A DNA stretch of 19,312 nt from CAYPEZ01 sp964622275 (lineage in GTDB: Bacteria > Patescibacteriota > Minisyncoccia > Phycocordibacterales > UBA6899), in the NCBI GenBank assembly GCA_964622275.1, contig CAZUMX010000018.1, positions 1 through 19,312 on the forward strand, in the 5' to 3' direction. The position numbers and the translations under genes are program-made. Shown here piece after piece: positions 7,320-14,424 of the stretch. Within the stretch, counting starts at the first letter, position 1, and every line of letters begins with the position of its first letter. The notes under the pieces were generated by a model. The model saw only the letters and a list, made by a program, of their open reading frames with translations, was not told where the DNA came from and did not search any database.

Positions 7320-8130
7320 GAATATCTGGCCAGATCGTTTGAAGTTGAAGGATATCGATCGGATAAACATAGAGAAGAAATGTCGCGAGCGCAAGGAACG
7401 GCCCAAATGGAATCTCGCTCTTCATTGTAATCCCCTTACGAAAGAGGAGCAACAGAATTGCGGGGATAGTTCCTAGCCAAAATGCCAGAATTGGCATAGA
7501 TAGTGCTATAGGATATCCAAGAAAAAAACCGAGTCCCACGATAAGTTTCGCATCACCAAGGCCCATCCATTTCCCACGAGAGCCCATCCACAAAAGAACG
7601 AATGGTACAGATACTCCTAAACCGGCATACAGCGATGGGGAAAAATGTCGCTCACCCGCTAAACTAAGAAGCAAAGCATATCCCCCACCAAGAAGACCCA
7701 GAAGAAGGGAGAGACGGTCAGGAATAATTTTATGTCTCCAGTCATACAGCGTAATCACGAGGAGCACTGAAAAAAACACAAAAGCAACAATTGCCTTTAG
7801 AAACACATACCACCCTGCGTGTATTCCAACGTCCAGCACAAGATATACTGAAAGCGCAATGATCCCCTCAAAAAATTCTGTCAACGGATATTGCCAAGAA
7901 AGCTTTGTCTGGCAGTACGCGCATCTTCCTTTCTGAAATACAAAACTCAGAATTGGGATGAGCATTCGTGGCATCAATTTTTTTCCACAAGACATACATC
8001 GAGAACGGTCATTCACGATCGTCGCTCCGGTCCGAAATCGGTACACAACAACATTTAAAAAACTTCCGATAATGGTACCAAAACAAAAAACAATGGCTCC
8101 GAGAAACATATTTATTGCAAAGATACTCAT
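7312..8130 (-). CDS. pilD: Type IV prepilin peptidase/N-methylase
   Basis: A membrane aspartyl protease that cuts prepilin leaders after Gly and methylates the new N-terminus. The 272 residues hold the N-terminal domain GTIIGSFLNVVVYR, the zinc tetracysteine C45-x2-C48...C70-x2-C73 and the LSWQYPLTEFFEG motif. The polytopic peptidase domain carries catalytic D130 (in YDWRHKIIPD) and D193 (in GLGDAKL). All key residues are present, so it is probably active on the six prepilins around it. The minus-strand ATG is preceded by GGGGG about 8 nt upstream, a plausible ribosome site that overlaps the TAG stop of the pilin gene before it. Confidence 0.97.
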   Translation of the reverse strand: MSIFAINMFLGAIVFCFGTIIGSFLNVVVYRFRTGATIVNDRSRCMSCGKKLMPRMLIPILSFVFQKGRCAYCQTKLSWQYPLTEFFEGIIALSVYLVLDVGIHAGWYVFLKAIVAFVFFSVLLVITLYDWRHKIIPDRLSLLLGLLGGGYALLLSLAGERHFSPSLYAGLGVSVPFVLLWMGSRGKWMGLGDAKLIVGLGFFLGYPIALSMPILAFWLGTIPAILLLLFRKGITMKSEIPFGPFLALATFLLYVYPIDILQLQTIWPDILG

Positions 8131-8142
8131 ACGATCATCCCC

Positions 8143-8679
8143 CTACTGTTGGATTTGAAGTGGAGTAACATCAAGGCATAATTCAGGAGAACCCGCTGTC
8201 GCACCACAATCATTTGAGGCGCCGTCAAAAATCACCCCTCCGCTTAACACTTGAATATCGGCATCTTTTGCTAGTAGAGGATTGTCTTCGCGCTCAAGAG
8301 AGACGGAGAGTGCGTACCCTCGACATCCCACTCCTGTACACTCGGTATAGGGAGCAACATTTTCTGAACCACCGAAATATTGGTACGTATTTCCAGATTG
8401 AGATGGGTCACTATGAAGATACCCTAGCACATAAATCATCTGAAGTGCCGCATCAGCACCGGTATAACCGCTTGGTGTTGAAGAAGGGTATGTCTGGAAA
8501 GCGTCGTAGTATATTTCGAGTGACTTTTGTATTTCACTTATCCCAGCAATACGTTTTGCGTCTCTTGCTTTTGCACGAGAATTTCCTACAGCAGCAAGAA
8601 CCGAGGAAGCAAGTATGCCAACAATAGCAATGGTGGCAAGAAGCTCAATGAGGGTAAACCCTTTGTGTAATGTGTGCAT
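8143..8679 (-). CDS. Type IV major-type prepilin, second paralogue
   Basis: A 178-residue prepilin of GspG/PilA type. The leader MHTLHKG is followed by FTLIELLATIAIVGILASSV, with Glu at mature position 5. It is paralogous to the pilin at 8755-9333, sharing KARDA-RI---IQ-sLE-YYD--Q-YP and a late SLEREDNPLL segment. Four Cys in the C-terminal half (ECTGVGC, NDCGA and ELCLD) may form disulfides. ATG 8679 is preferred to the in-frame GTG at 8685; neither has a clear ribosome site. The hairpin just upstream should limit read-through from the first pilin gene, so this copy is likely less abundant. pilD follows 12 bp downstream. Confidence 0.9.
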   Translation of the reverse strand: MHTLHKGFTLIELLATIAIVGILASSVLAAVGNSRAKARDAKRIAGISEIQKSLEIYYDAFQTYPSSTPSGYTGADAALQMIYVLGYLHSDPSQSGNTYQYFGGSENVAPYTECTGVGCRGYALSVSLEREDNPLLAKDADIQVLSGGVIFDGASNDCGATAGSPELCLDVTPLQIQQ

Positions 8680-8700
8680 GTACACATATGTTATCAGAAA

Positions 8701-8736
8701 TTAAAAAAACCGTCCCACGAGGGACGGTTTTTTTAA
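8701..8736 (-). terminator. Perfect bidirectional terminator hairpin between the two pilin genes
   Basis: The arm TTAAAAAAACCGTCCC (8701-8716), loop ACGA and exact complementary arm 8721-8736 form a 16-bp mismatch-free stem. A run of seven T follows the GC part on the plus strand and seven on the minus strand as well, so it can act in both directions. It starts 18 nt after the first pilin's stop and ends 21 nt before the second pilin's ATG, in transcription order. Confidence 0.92.
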
Positions 8737-8754
8737 GACCAACAATGCCTATAC

Positions 8755-9333
8755 TTATGGACGCACTGCGTAGCAGTGTCCGTTAGTGACTGCGCCGCTT
8801 GCACCACAGACACCGTTATCGGCTCCATAGAATGGTGCGACGTTTGAATCAATATCGTTGTTGAGAACTGGGTTGTCACTGCGCTCAAGTGACGCACCAA
8901 GGAGATACCCCTGACATGGGACAGGTGCGTTCCCAGAAAATGCGCCGAAACACACTGCAGTTCCAGCAGCATCAACACCAATGTATGAGTACGCAAAGGT
9001 TGCGCCTCGAGAAATAAGTGGATCTACTGGGATATTAGGAATATAGTTCCCTGCTCCTGAAAATGGATTTGTTGTCCATGATCCAGAATCAAGGAGGCCC
9101 GTAGCTGCATAGAGTGCATTCGTCGTTTGGCCAGGGTATGACTGACGTGAGTCATAGTAGAGCTCCAAAGCCAACTGAATGTTTTTAATATCTGAAATAC
9201 GTGTCGCGTCACGTGCCTTCTCACGAGCAGTCCCAAGAGATGCAAGAACCACAGAAGAGAGAATACCGATGATCGCAATGACGACGAGAAGTTCAATGAG
9301 TGTAAAACCTCTTTTTGCCGAACGAAGTGTCAT
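8755..9333 (-). CDS. pilA: Type IV major-type prepilin, first paralogue (likely the main pilin)
   Basis: A 192-residue prepilin of GspG/PilA type. The leader MTLRSAKRG is followed by FTLIELLVVIAIIGILSSVV, with Glu at mature position 5. The helix continues as KARDATRISDIKNIQLALELYYDSRQSYP. The ectodomain carries four Cys (AVCFG, VPCQG, GVCGA and GHCYA) and the SLERSDNPVLNNDID segment shared with the paralogue downstream. It is followed at once by a strong terminator and preceded by a 141-bp structured gap, the largest non-coding space inside the pilus cluster. Both suggest an independently controlled, abundant transcript. The pilA symbol is by role; the biochemical proof of major pilin status is not in the sequence. 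Confidence 0.92.
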   Translation of the reverse strand: MTLRSAKRGFTLIELLVVIAIIGILSSVVLASLGTAREKARDATRISDIKNIQLALELYYDSRQSYPGQTTNALYAATGLLDSGSWTTNPFSGAGNYIPNIPVDPLISRGATFAYSYIGVDAAGTAVCFGAFSGNAPVPCQGYLLGASLERSDNPVLNNDIDSNVAPFYGADNGVCGASGAVTNGHCYAVRP

Positions 9334-9388
9334 AAATCGTGTTAAATTTTTAAACTATTGAATGATAATGTTCCCAATAAATACCTTA

Positions 9389-9446
9389 GGCGAGGGTCAT
9401 CGCCGTGTATAGGGGTATTGTACCCCCACCCCTCCCTTTATGGGAG
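9389..9446 (-). other. Three tandem small hairpins in the pilin gene leader
   Basis: In minus-strand order there are three hairpins: CTCCC/GGGAG (9432-9446, loop 5), GGGGTA/TACCCC (9412-9426, loop 3) and GGCGA/TCGCC (9389-9404, loop 6). None is followed by a T-run, so they are not terminators of pilC. They lie about 55 nt or more upstream of the pilin ATG and could be an mRNA processing or stability element, or a regulator site. Confidence 0.5.
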
Positions 9447-9453
9447 AAGCGCC

Positions 9454-9462
9454 TGTGGATAA
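9454..9462 (-). promoter_or_regulatory. Single exact DnaA-box sequence upstream of the pilin gene
   Basis: TTATCCACA on the minus strand equals the E. coli consensus DnaA box. It lies in the pilC-pilin gap, just after the pilC stop. No second box, AT-rich unwinding region or origin genes are seen nearby, so chance occurrence is possible. Confidence 0.25.
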
Positions 9463-9474
9463 CATTATTCAAGG

Positions 9475-10686
9475 CTATACCGAGGTTGCGATATCGTAGA
9501 TTGGAATAAGCACAGCGGTCAAAAGACCCCCAACGCCAACACCCAAGAGCACGATCATGGCTGGTTCGATCATCCCAAGGAGTGATTCGATGGCATTATC
9601 AACCTCACGTTTATAGAATTTAGCAAGTGTTTCAAGAATAGAGCCCACTTCTCCTGTTTCTTCTCCAACACGAATCATCTGCACCATAATTTTGGGTATC
9701 TCGTGTGTATATGGATCAAGTGATTGCGAGAGAGACTTCCCTCCACGGACCGCATTTGATGCTTCCATAAGGAGATCTTTGTAGATTTTTGACCCAACAA
9801 CATTTGCACATATTTCCAATGTTCGAACAACTGGGATTCCTGACGTAAGCATCGTGTTGACGTTATCAGCAATGCGAGCAAGAAAAATTTTTCGATAGAG
9901 CTCTCCAATAATAGGGAGACTTAAAATTATTCGAGAAAGAAGGACTCTTCCGTCAGCTGTAGTGAAATAACGCCAAAGCAAGAAACCAAATGCGATAATA
10001 ATTGCTATAGCGAGCACCCCCCATTCGACCAACACATTGGACGCCCCAATGACGATCTTGGTAAATACTGGAACCTCAATACCAGACTCAAGAATAATTG
10101 TTGCGAGTTTAGGGATGACAACCACAAGCATGATCACCATCACAGCGACAAAGACGGTGATGACGAAGGCGGGGTAGATGAGCGCATTTTTTGTCTTACT
10201 TGTGAGTTCGTATGAACGATCAAGATATCCGGCGAGATAATCAAATGTCGATGAGAGATTTCCAGATTCTTCTCCAGATTTGACCATGTTGATATAAAAT
10301 TCGCTGAACACGTCGTTCTGCTTTGCCATTGCATTCGAAAGCGACATACCTCCCTGAATATCATCAGCAATTTCTCCAAGTTTTTTGCGTAAGGCGTGAT
10401 TTTCATTCTCTTGCCCCAAAAGCTGAAATACACGGAGGGCGGAAACATTTGCACCAAACAATGTCGAGATTTGTCTTGAAAGAACAACGACATCTTTATA
10501 CTTAATGGGGTTAAAGACGGTAAATGATCGCTGCCAAAATGGAGTTTCGGTGTCAGGGACTATTGATACGATAACAAAGTTCCTGCGCTGAAGTGCTCCA
10601 ATCGCAACATCAACATTCGCGGCCTCGATGGTTCCCGCTTGCTGTGTCCCAGATGTTGATTCAATAGCCTTGTAGCGATAAATCAT
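9475..10686 (-). CDS. pilC: Type IV pilus platform protein
   Basis: The polytopic inner-membrane platform that couples the PilB/PilT motors to pilin insertion and removal. The 403 residues are the usual length. There are two T2SSF domains (about 66-189 and 268-391), each with the repeated G-E-E-S/T-G motif (MVKSGEESGNL at 134-144 and MIRVGEETGEV at 337-347). Membrane segments lie at about 172-192, 219-238 and 374-396. The N-terminal MIYRYKAIESTSGTQQAGTIEA is the typical beta-strand start of the family. The gene begins 4 bp after the pilT stop, so the two are surely co-transcribed. Confidence 0.96.
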   Translation of the reverse strand: MIYRYKAIESTSGTQQAGTIEAANVDVAIGALQRRNFVIVSIVPDTETPFWQRSFTVFNPIKYKDVVVLSRQISTLFGANVSALRVFQLLGQENENHALRKKLGEIADDIQGGMSLSNAMAKQNDVFSEFYINMVKSGEESGNLSSTFDYLAGYLDRSYELTSKTKNALIYPAFVITVFVAVMVIMLVVVIPKLATIILESGIEVPVFTKIVIGASNVLVEWGVLAIAIIIAFGFLLWRYFTTADGRVLLSRIILSLPIIGELYRKIFLARIADNVNTMLTSGIPVVRTLEICANVVGSKIYKDLLMEASNAVRGGKSLSQSLDPYTHEIPKIMVQMIRVGEETGEVGSILETLAKFYKREVDNAIESLLGMIEPAMIVLLGVGVGGLLTAVLIPIYDIATSV

Positions 10687-10690
10687 AAAC

Positions 10691-11755
10691 CTAGATCATG
10701 CGCTCAAGTCCTCGTGGATTAAAGGAGTGGAGATAGGCGGTCTCAACAGTAATCTCTCCTTTCCTTACCAACTCTGCAAGCGAACGATTCATATCAATCA
10801 TGCCATGCTCAGTTCCTGTCTCAATCACCATAGGAATTTCGTGGGTTCGACGTTCACGAATAAGATTTGCAACTGCGCTATTATTGATGAGGAGTTCATA
10901 CGCAAGCGTTTGCCCACCTGAGATCTTGGGGATAAGGCGTTGAGAGAAAATTCCGGCAAGTGATCCTGCGAGCTGGACACGAATTTGATCCGGCTGTCCT
11001 TCAGGGAACGAATCAATGATACGATCAATGGTTTGTGATGCATTATTGGTGTGGAGAGTTGAGAACACAAGGTGTCCAGTTTCTGCCGCTGTCACTGCGG
11101 TAGAAATTGTATCTAACCCACGCATTTCACCAATCAAAATAATATCAATATCCTGACGAAACGCAGCCTTCAGAGCAATGTGAAAATCCTCTGTATCTGA
11201 ACGCACTTCGCGTTGTGAAATGAGAGAACGGTCTGGCTGAAAAACATATTCAATGGGGTCTTCAATCGTCACGATATTTTCAGCACGCTCATGATTAATC
11301 ATATCAATCATCGAGGCAAGAGTTGTCGACTTCCCTTGTCCAACAGGACCCACGACAAGAAAGAATCCTTGTTTCCTTTGAGTAAAAGTTGCAAGAATAT
11401 CAGGGAGTCCAAGTTCTCGAAGGGTCTTAATTTTAGAAGGAATGAGACGCAATGCACAAGCAATGGTCCCCTTTTGATAATACGCATTACCACGGAACCG
11501 TGCTTCACGACCAAAGCTAAATGAAAAATCAACTTCTCTTTTCTCAAGAAAAAGCTTCCAATTAAAGTCTTCGAGAAGCTCTTTGACAAGAGCCTCGGTG
11601 TCTTCAGGGGTTAATATTGGTATTTTTACCAGAGGGACCAGGTTTCCCGATACACGAATCGTCGCATGCCTTCCTGAGATCAAATGAAGGTCGGACGCTC
11701 CCTCATGAATAACAGTGAGAATAAGCTCTTCGAGTTTTTTCTTTGCTTCAGCCAT
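10691..11755 (-). CDS. pilT: Type IV pilus retraction ATPase
   Basis: A cytoplasmic hexameric ATPase that disassembles the pilus. The 354 residues (from ATG 11755) match the PilT length. Visible features are N-terminal GASDLHLISGRHATIRVSG, Walker A GPVGQGKSTT (136-145, K142), Asp box IEDPIEY (164-170), Walker B DIDIILIGEMRG (202-213), His box TGHLVFSTLHTN (226-237) and C-terminal LIRERRTHEIP, the counterpart of the PilT AIRNLIRE motif. Walker A has Val and Gln where PilB has Thr and Ser. A TTG at 11767 could add four residues, but ATG 11755 fits the family start. It lies 33 bp after the receiver gene and 4 bp before pilC. Confidence 0.95.
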   Translation of the reverse strand: MAEAKKKLEELILTVIHEGASDLHLISGRHATIRVSGNLVPLVKIPILTPEDTEALVKELLEDFNWKLFLEKREVDFSFSFGREARFRGNAYYQKGTIACALRLIPSKIKTLRELGLPDILATFTQRKQGFFLVVGPVGQGKSTTLASMIDMINHERAENIVTIEDPIEYVFQPDRSLISQREVRSDTEDFHIALKAAFRQDIDIILIGEMRGLDTISTAVTAAETGHLVFSTLHTNNASQTIDRIIDSFPEGQPDQIRVQLAGSLAGIFSQRLIPKISGGQTLAYELLINNSAVANLIRERRTHEIPMVIETGTEHGMIDMNRSLAELVRKGEITVETAYLHSFNPRGLERMI

Positions 11756-11788
11756 AAATAATGTCAAAAGAACAAGAACTCACAGAAA

Positions 11789-12178
11789 TTACTTTTTCTT
11801 CATAATCTCTTCAACCTTTGCAACAACTTCACTTGGGGTTGCGGAGGCTTTAATAATATACCCGTCTGCTCCGAGTTTAATTGCTCGGTCAATATCTGTA
11901 TCTTGCCCGAGATTTGAAAGCATGATGATCATGGTTCCCTCAGCAAGCTTATCCTTCTTAACCTTTTCCAAAAATTCAAGCCCGTCCATAACAGGCATCA
12001 CAATATCAAGAAGCATCACATCCGGCTTCTCCCCTCCTTGAAGCTTTTCAAGGGCTTGCAAGGTCCCAAGAGCTGGGACAACGGTGAAATTATTTTGTGT
12101 AAATTTAAGCGCATACATGTCGAGGAGGAAAGCATCATCATCCACGATCATGACAGATAATTGTTTTTTCTGTGCCAT
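11789..12178 (-). CDS. CheY-like single-domain response regulator
   Basis: A stand-alone receiver of 129 residues with no output domain. The acidic pocket D13-D14, phosphoacceptor D58 (LLDIVMPVMDG), S88 and K110 are all present, so it should accept phosphate from a histidine kinase. Its position between pilB and pilT suggests control of the extension/retraction motors or of the alignment complex, in the manner of PilG/PilH or CheY proteins; this is inference. No kinase is encoded in the window. ATG 12178 is chosen over a TTG at 12265 because the receiver fold begins here and TATACT lies 6 nt upstream. It may be transcribed separately from pilB, with a leaderless mRNA. Confidence 0.93.
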   Translation of the reverse strand: MAQKKQLSVMIVDDDAFLLDMYALKFTQNNFTVVPALGTLQALEKLQGGEKPDVMLLDIVMPVMDGLEFLEKVKKDKLAEGTMIIMLSNLGQDTDIDRAIKLGADGYIIKASATPSEVVAKVEEIMKKK

Positions 12179-12184
12179 AGGGTA

Positions 12185-12190
12185 AGTATA
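12185..12190 (-). promoter_or_regulatory. -10 box TATACT before the receiver gene
   Basis: Minus-strand TATACT with 6 nt (TACCCT) to the ATG, in the 90-bp gap between pilB and the receiver. The predicted start of transcription falls on or within a base or two of the start codon. The -35 region is weak. Confidence 0.5.
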
Positions 12191-12219
12191 CCGGAACCCA
12201 ATAGAAAATCCTATACACA

Positions 12220-12235
12220 GGGTCTCTAGATACCC
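12220..12235. promoter_or_regulatory. Imperfect 16-bp dyad, possible operator
   Basis: GGGTCTCTAGATACCC has dyad symmetry around CTAG, with one mismatched pair. It lies about 30 bp upstream of the TATACT box for the receiver gene, a position where an activator could bind. Support is symmetry and location only. Confidence 0.25.
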
Positions 12236-12268
12236 ATTTGGAGGCCTTCGTTTGGTTTTTGACAACTC

Positions 12269-13984
12269 CTATACGTTGCTCACCTCTTCAAATGGGACAA
12301 AACCCTGGAAACTCTTCAGAAGAGCATCATCTTTCATGGTAAACATTCCATTTTTTCTTGCCTGCTCGTACACAGCCTGTTCTGTTGGATTTTTCAGAAT
12401 AATGTGCTCGAGATCACGATCGATTTTGAGAAATTCGTAGACACCCATGCGACCTTTTGTCCCTGATGGGCACTGTGGACTTGGTACCGCTTCATAGATG
12501 TGGTCTGGAATCTCAATCTGTTTTCTTCGAGCTTCTGGGAGATCGGCAAGTTGGTGGTCGATCATCATTCGGACACTATCGGTCATGGGGATCATCTTCT
12601 TTGACTCTGGGCACACGCGACGAATAAGCCGCTGCCCAATAGCCATAATCAGCGTGGGGGCGATTAAGTACGGATCTACCTCCATATCAATTAGACGTGG
12701 AATCACCCCCGCAGCGGTGTTTGTGTGCAGTGTGGAAAACACGAGATGTCCTGTGAGAGCAGCTTGGATGGCAAGCTGTGCTGTCTCCTTATCTCGAATT
12801 TCTCCAACCATAATAATATCTGGGTCTTGGCGCAGAATAGAACGGAGGCCGTTCGCAAACGTATATCCAATTTCAGGACGCACCTGCGATTGACTGACAC
12901 CAGGAATAGAATACTCGACTGGATCTTCGAGTGATATGACGTTTTGCGTCTCTCGATCGAGCTCATTCAACATTCCATAAAGCGTTGTCGATTTTCCAGA
13001 ACCTGTTGGCCCAGTGATCAAAATCATTCCGTATGGGGCATCGATAGCCTCTTTGATCATGGCTTTTTGTTCGTCGTTCATCCCCATGGTATCCATAGAT
13101 TTGATACCTTTCCCAGAATCCAGAATACGGAGCACTACCTTCTCACCATAGTACGCAGGAAATGTTGACACACGGAAGTCAATTTTGCGTCCATTCACAG
13201 TTGCGCGGAAGCGTCCGTCTTGCGGTTTACGCTTCTCGTCAAGCTTTAAATTCGCAAGAATCTTAATGCGCGCAACAACTCCGGAGTGTACTGAGACCGG
13301 AAGGAGCAGAGACGTGTACATGACCCCATCAACCCGGAGACGGACACGGACTTTTTCACCCGTATGTTCTATGTGGACATCCGATACGTTTCCTTCAGCT
13401 GCATACTGCAAAATCACCGAGACAACCTTCGTCACAGGGGCGTCTTCAATAATATGCGTCCCTGATTCCTGGGTTTGACTCTCCCCCGCTGCAGCACCCT
13501 CCTCACCAACAGGAGTAGTGACTTCTGATGGATCAATTTCTGAGAGAGCTTTTGAAACTTCTCCAGAAAGATTTTTATAATTTTTTAGGATTCCTTCAAT
13601 TTCTGACTCAGCAATTAAAAACAACTTATAGGGCATGCCGATCTTCGTTGAAATAAACTGGAGCGCATCTCTTGCTTGGATATTGTCTGGGTCGACAACG
13701 CCAACCTCAAGAACACCATCAACAACATTAAGGGGAACAATATTGTAATGCCGAGCCGATTCTTCTGGAATGAACTTCAGAGTTTCGTACGGAACGGTAG
13801 CTCCATCAATATGCCGGACTGGAACACCATAGAATTCTCCTTTATATTCTAGGAGTGTGTGTGCATCAATCCCGGCTTCGCCGAGAAGTGCCGTTTCATT
13901 CGCTCCGGGCTCACTTCCTTCAATCTGTGCTTTGACTTCAGGAACGAGTACACCTTTTTTCACCAAAAAATCAAGGAAGGTCAT
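12269..13984 (-). CDS. pilB: Type IV pilus assembly (extension) ATPase
   Basis: A GspE/PilB motor that powers pilus polymerisation in the cytoplasm. The 571 residues hold an N-terminal MshEN-type domain (about 35-140; GVPVRHID...IPEESARHYNIVPL), an Ala/Glu-rich linker (about 150-180) and the ATPase core with Walker A GPTGSGKSTT (325-334), Asp box LEDPVEY (352-358), Walker B RQDPDIIMVGEIRD (385-398) and His box TGHLVFSTLHTN (411-422). The C-terminal zinc site is degraded: CPES (C458, S461) replaces CPxC, and only C505 remains of the second pair. The start is preceded by AGAAGGG and, just upstream, by a TGCTATCAT box. Confidence 0.96.
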   Translation of the reverse strand: MTFLDFLVKKGVLVPEVKAQIEGSEPGANETALLGEAGIDAHTLLEYKGEFYGVPVRHIDGATVPYETLKFIPEESARHYNIVPLNVVDGVLEVGVVDPDNIQARDALQFISTKIGMPYKLFLIAESEIEGILKNYKNLSGEVSKALSEIDPSEVTTPVGEEGAAAGESQTQESGTHIIEDAPVTKVVSVILQYAAEGNVSDVHIEHTGEKVRVRLRVDGVMYTSLLLPVSVHSGVVARIKILANLKLDEKRKPQDGRFRATVNGRKIDFRVSTFPAYYGEKVVLRILDSGKGIKSMDTMGMNDEQKAMIKEAIDAPYGMILITGPTGSGKSTTLYGMLNELDRETQNVISLEDPVEYSIPGVSQSQVRPEIGYTFANGLRSILRQDPDIIMVGEIRDKETAQLAIQAALTGHLVFSTLHTNTAAGVIPRLIDMEVDPYLIAPTLIMAIGQRLIRRVCPESKKMIPMTDSVRMMIDHQLADLPEARRKQIEIPDHIYEAVPSPQCPSGTKGRMGVYEFLKIDRDLEHIILKNPTEQAVYEQARKNGMFTMKDDALLKSFQGFVPFEEVSNV

Positions 13985-13994
13985 GGACCCTTCT

Positions 13995-14003
13995 ATGATA
14001 GCA
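13995..14003 (-). promoter_or_regulatory. Extended -10 box TGCTATCAT before pilB
   Basis: Minus-strand TGC followed by TATCAT (13995-14000), ending 10 nt before the pilB ATG. The same TGCTA core occurs before pilM, pilN and tRNA-Ser. It would give pilB its own short-leader transcript inside the cluster. No clear -35. Confidence 0.5.
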
Positions 14004-14022
14004 CAGATACCGCAGCAAATGA

Positions 14023-14424
14023 CTAGCGTCCTGCAGCAGGAGTGCTCTTTGATGGAGAGGGTGTTCCAGATTTAGTGGTTCCTCCCCCTGTGTTACGTGA
14101 CGAAGGTTGTACTGAGGGGATAAACGGATGTTCTCTTCCAGCTTCTTCTGTTGGAGGTGTGACGTGGGTATCAAGAAGGCTTCTGTATGCCTCAGAGTCA
14201 AACACGGACGTATCGAGTCGGAGTTTTTGGAGTTCATTTAATTTTGCGAGGAACTTTTGTCCCTCTCCGACAAGGTCTTCTCCTCCTTGTGTCGAACCAA
14301 AAAGTGGCTCGCTGGGGCCAGAATACGTCACGTAGATATAAAAGAGTGCTCCCGGAACGAGGATAACCACGGCGATGTCAATGAGAAGATGTTTTATTTT
14401 TTCATTCATCATAAATTTATTCAT
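14023..14424 (-). CDS. Small membrane protein in the pilP position
   Basis: Not recognised as a known family. The 133 residues start with a charged cytoplasmic tip (MNKFMMNEKIKH), followed by one membrane segment (about 13-33) and an outside region with LVGEGQKFLAKLNELQKLRLD, predicted helical. The tail (about 88-133) is low-complexity, rich in Pro, Ser, Thr and Gly. Order pilM-pilN-pilO-this-pilB places it where secretin-bearing bacteria keep pilP, but it has no lipobox and no visible PilP beta domain. It overlaps the end of pilO by 8 bp. A role as an accessory part of the alignment complex is inferred from position and topology only. Confidence 0.8.
   Translation of the reverse strand: MNKFMMNEKIKHLLIDIAVVILVPGALFYIYVTYSGPSEPLFGSTQGGEDLVGEGQKFLAKLNELQKLRLDTSVFDSEAYRSLLDTHVTPPTEEAGREHPFIPSVQPSSRNTGGGTTKSGTPSPSKSTPAAGR

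Noticed and set aside
9454..9462. A replication origin at the DnaA box
   Set aside because: Only one box, no AT-rich repeats, and no dnaA, dnaN or other origin-linked genes nearby.
12179..12265. N-terminal extension of the receiver gene from a TTG
   Set aside because: The receiver domain starts directly after ATG 12178, and the extension covers the promoter-like box and dyad.
12703..13478. Open frames antisense to pilB and other genes
   Set aside because: They mirror strongly conserved coding sequence, have no domain of their own and no start signals.
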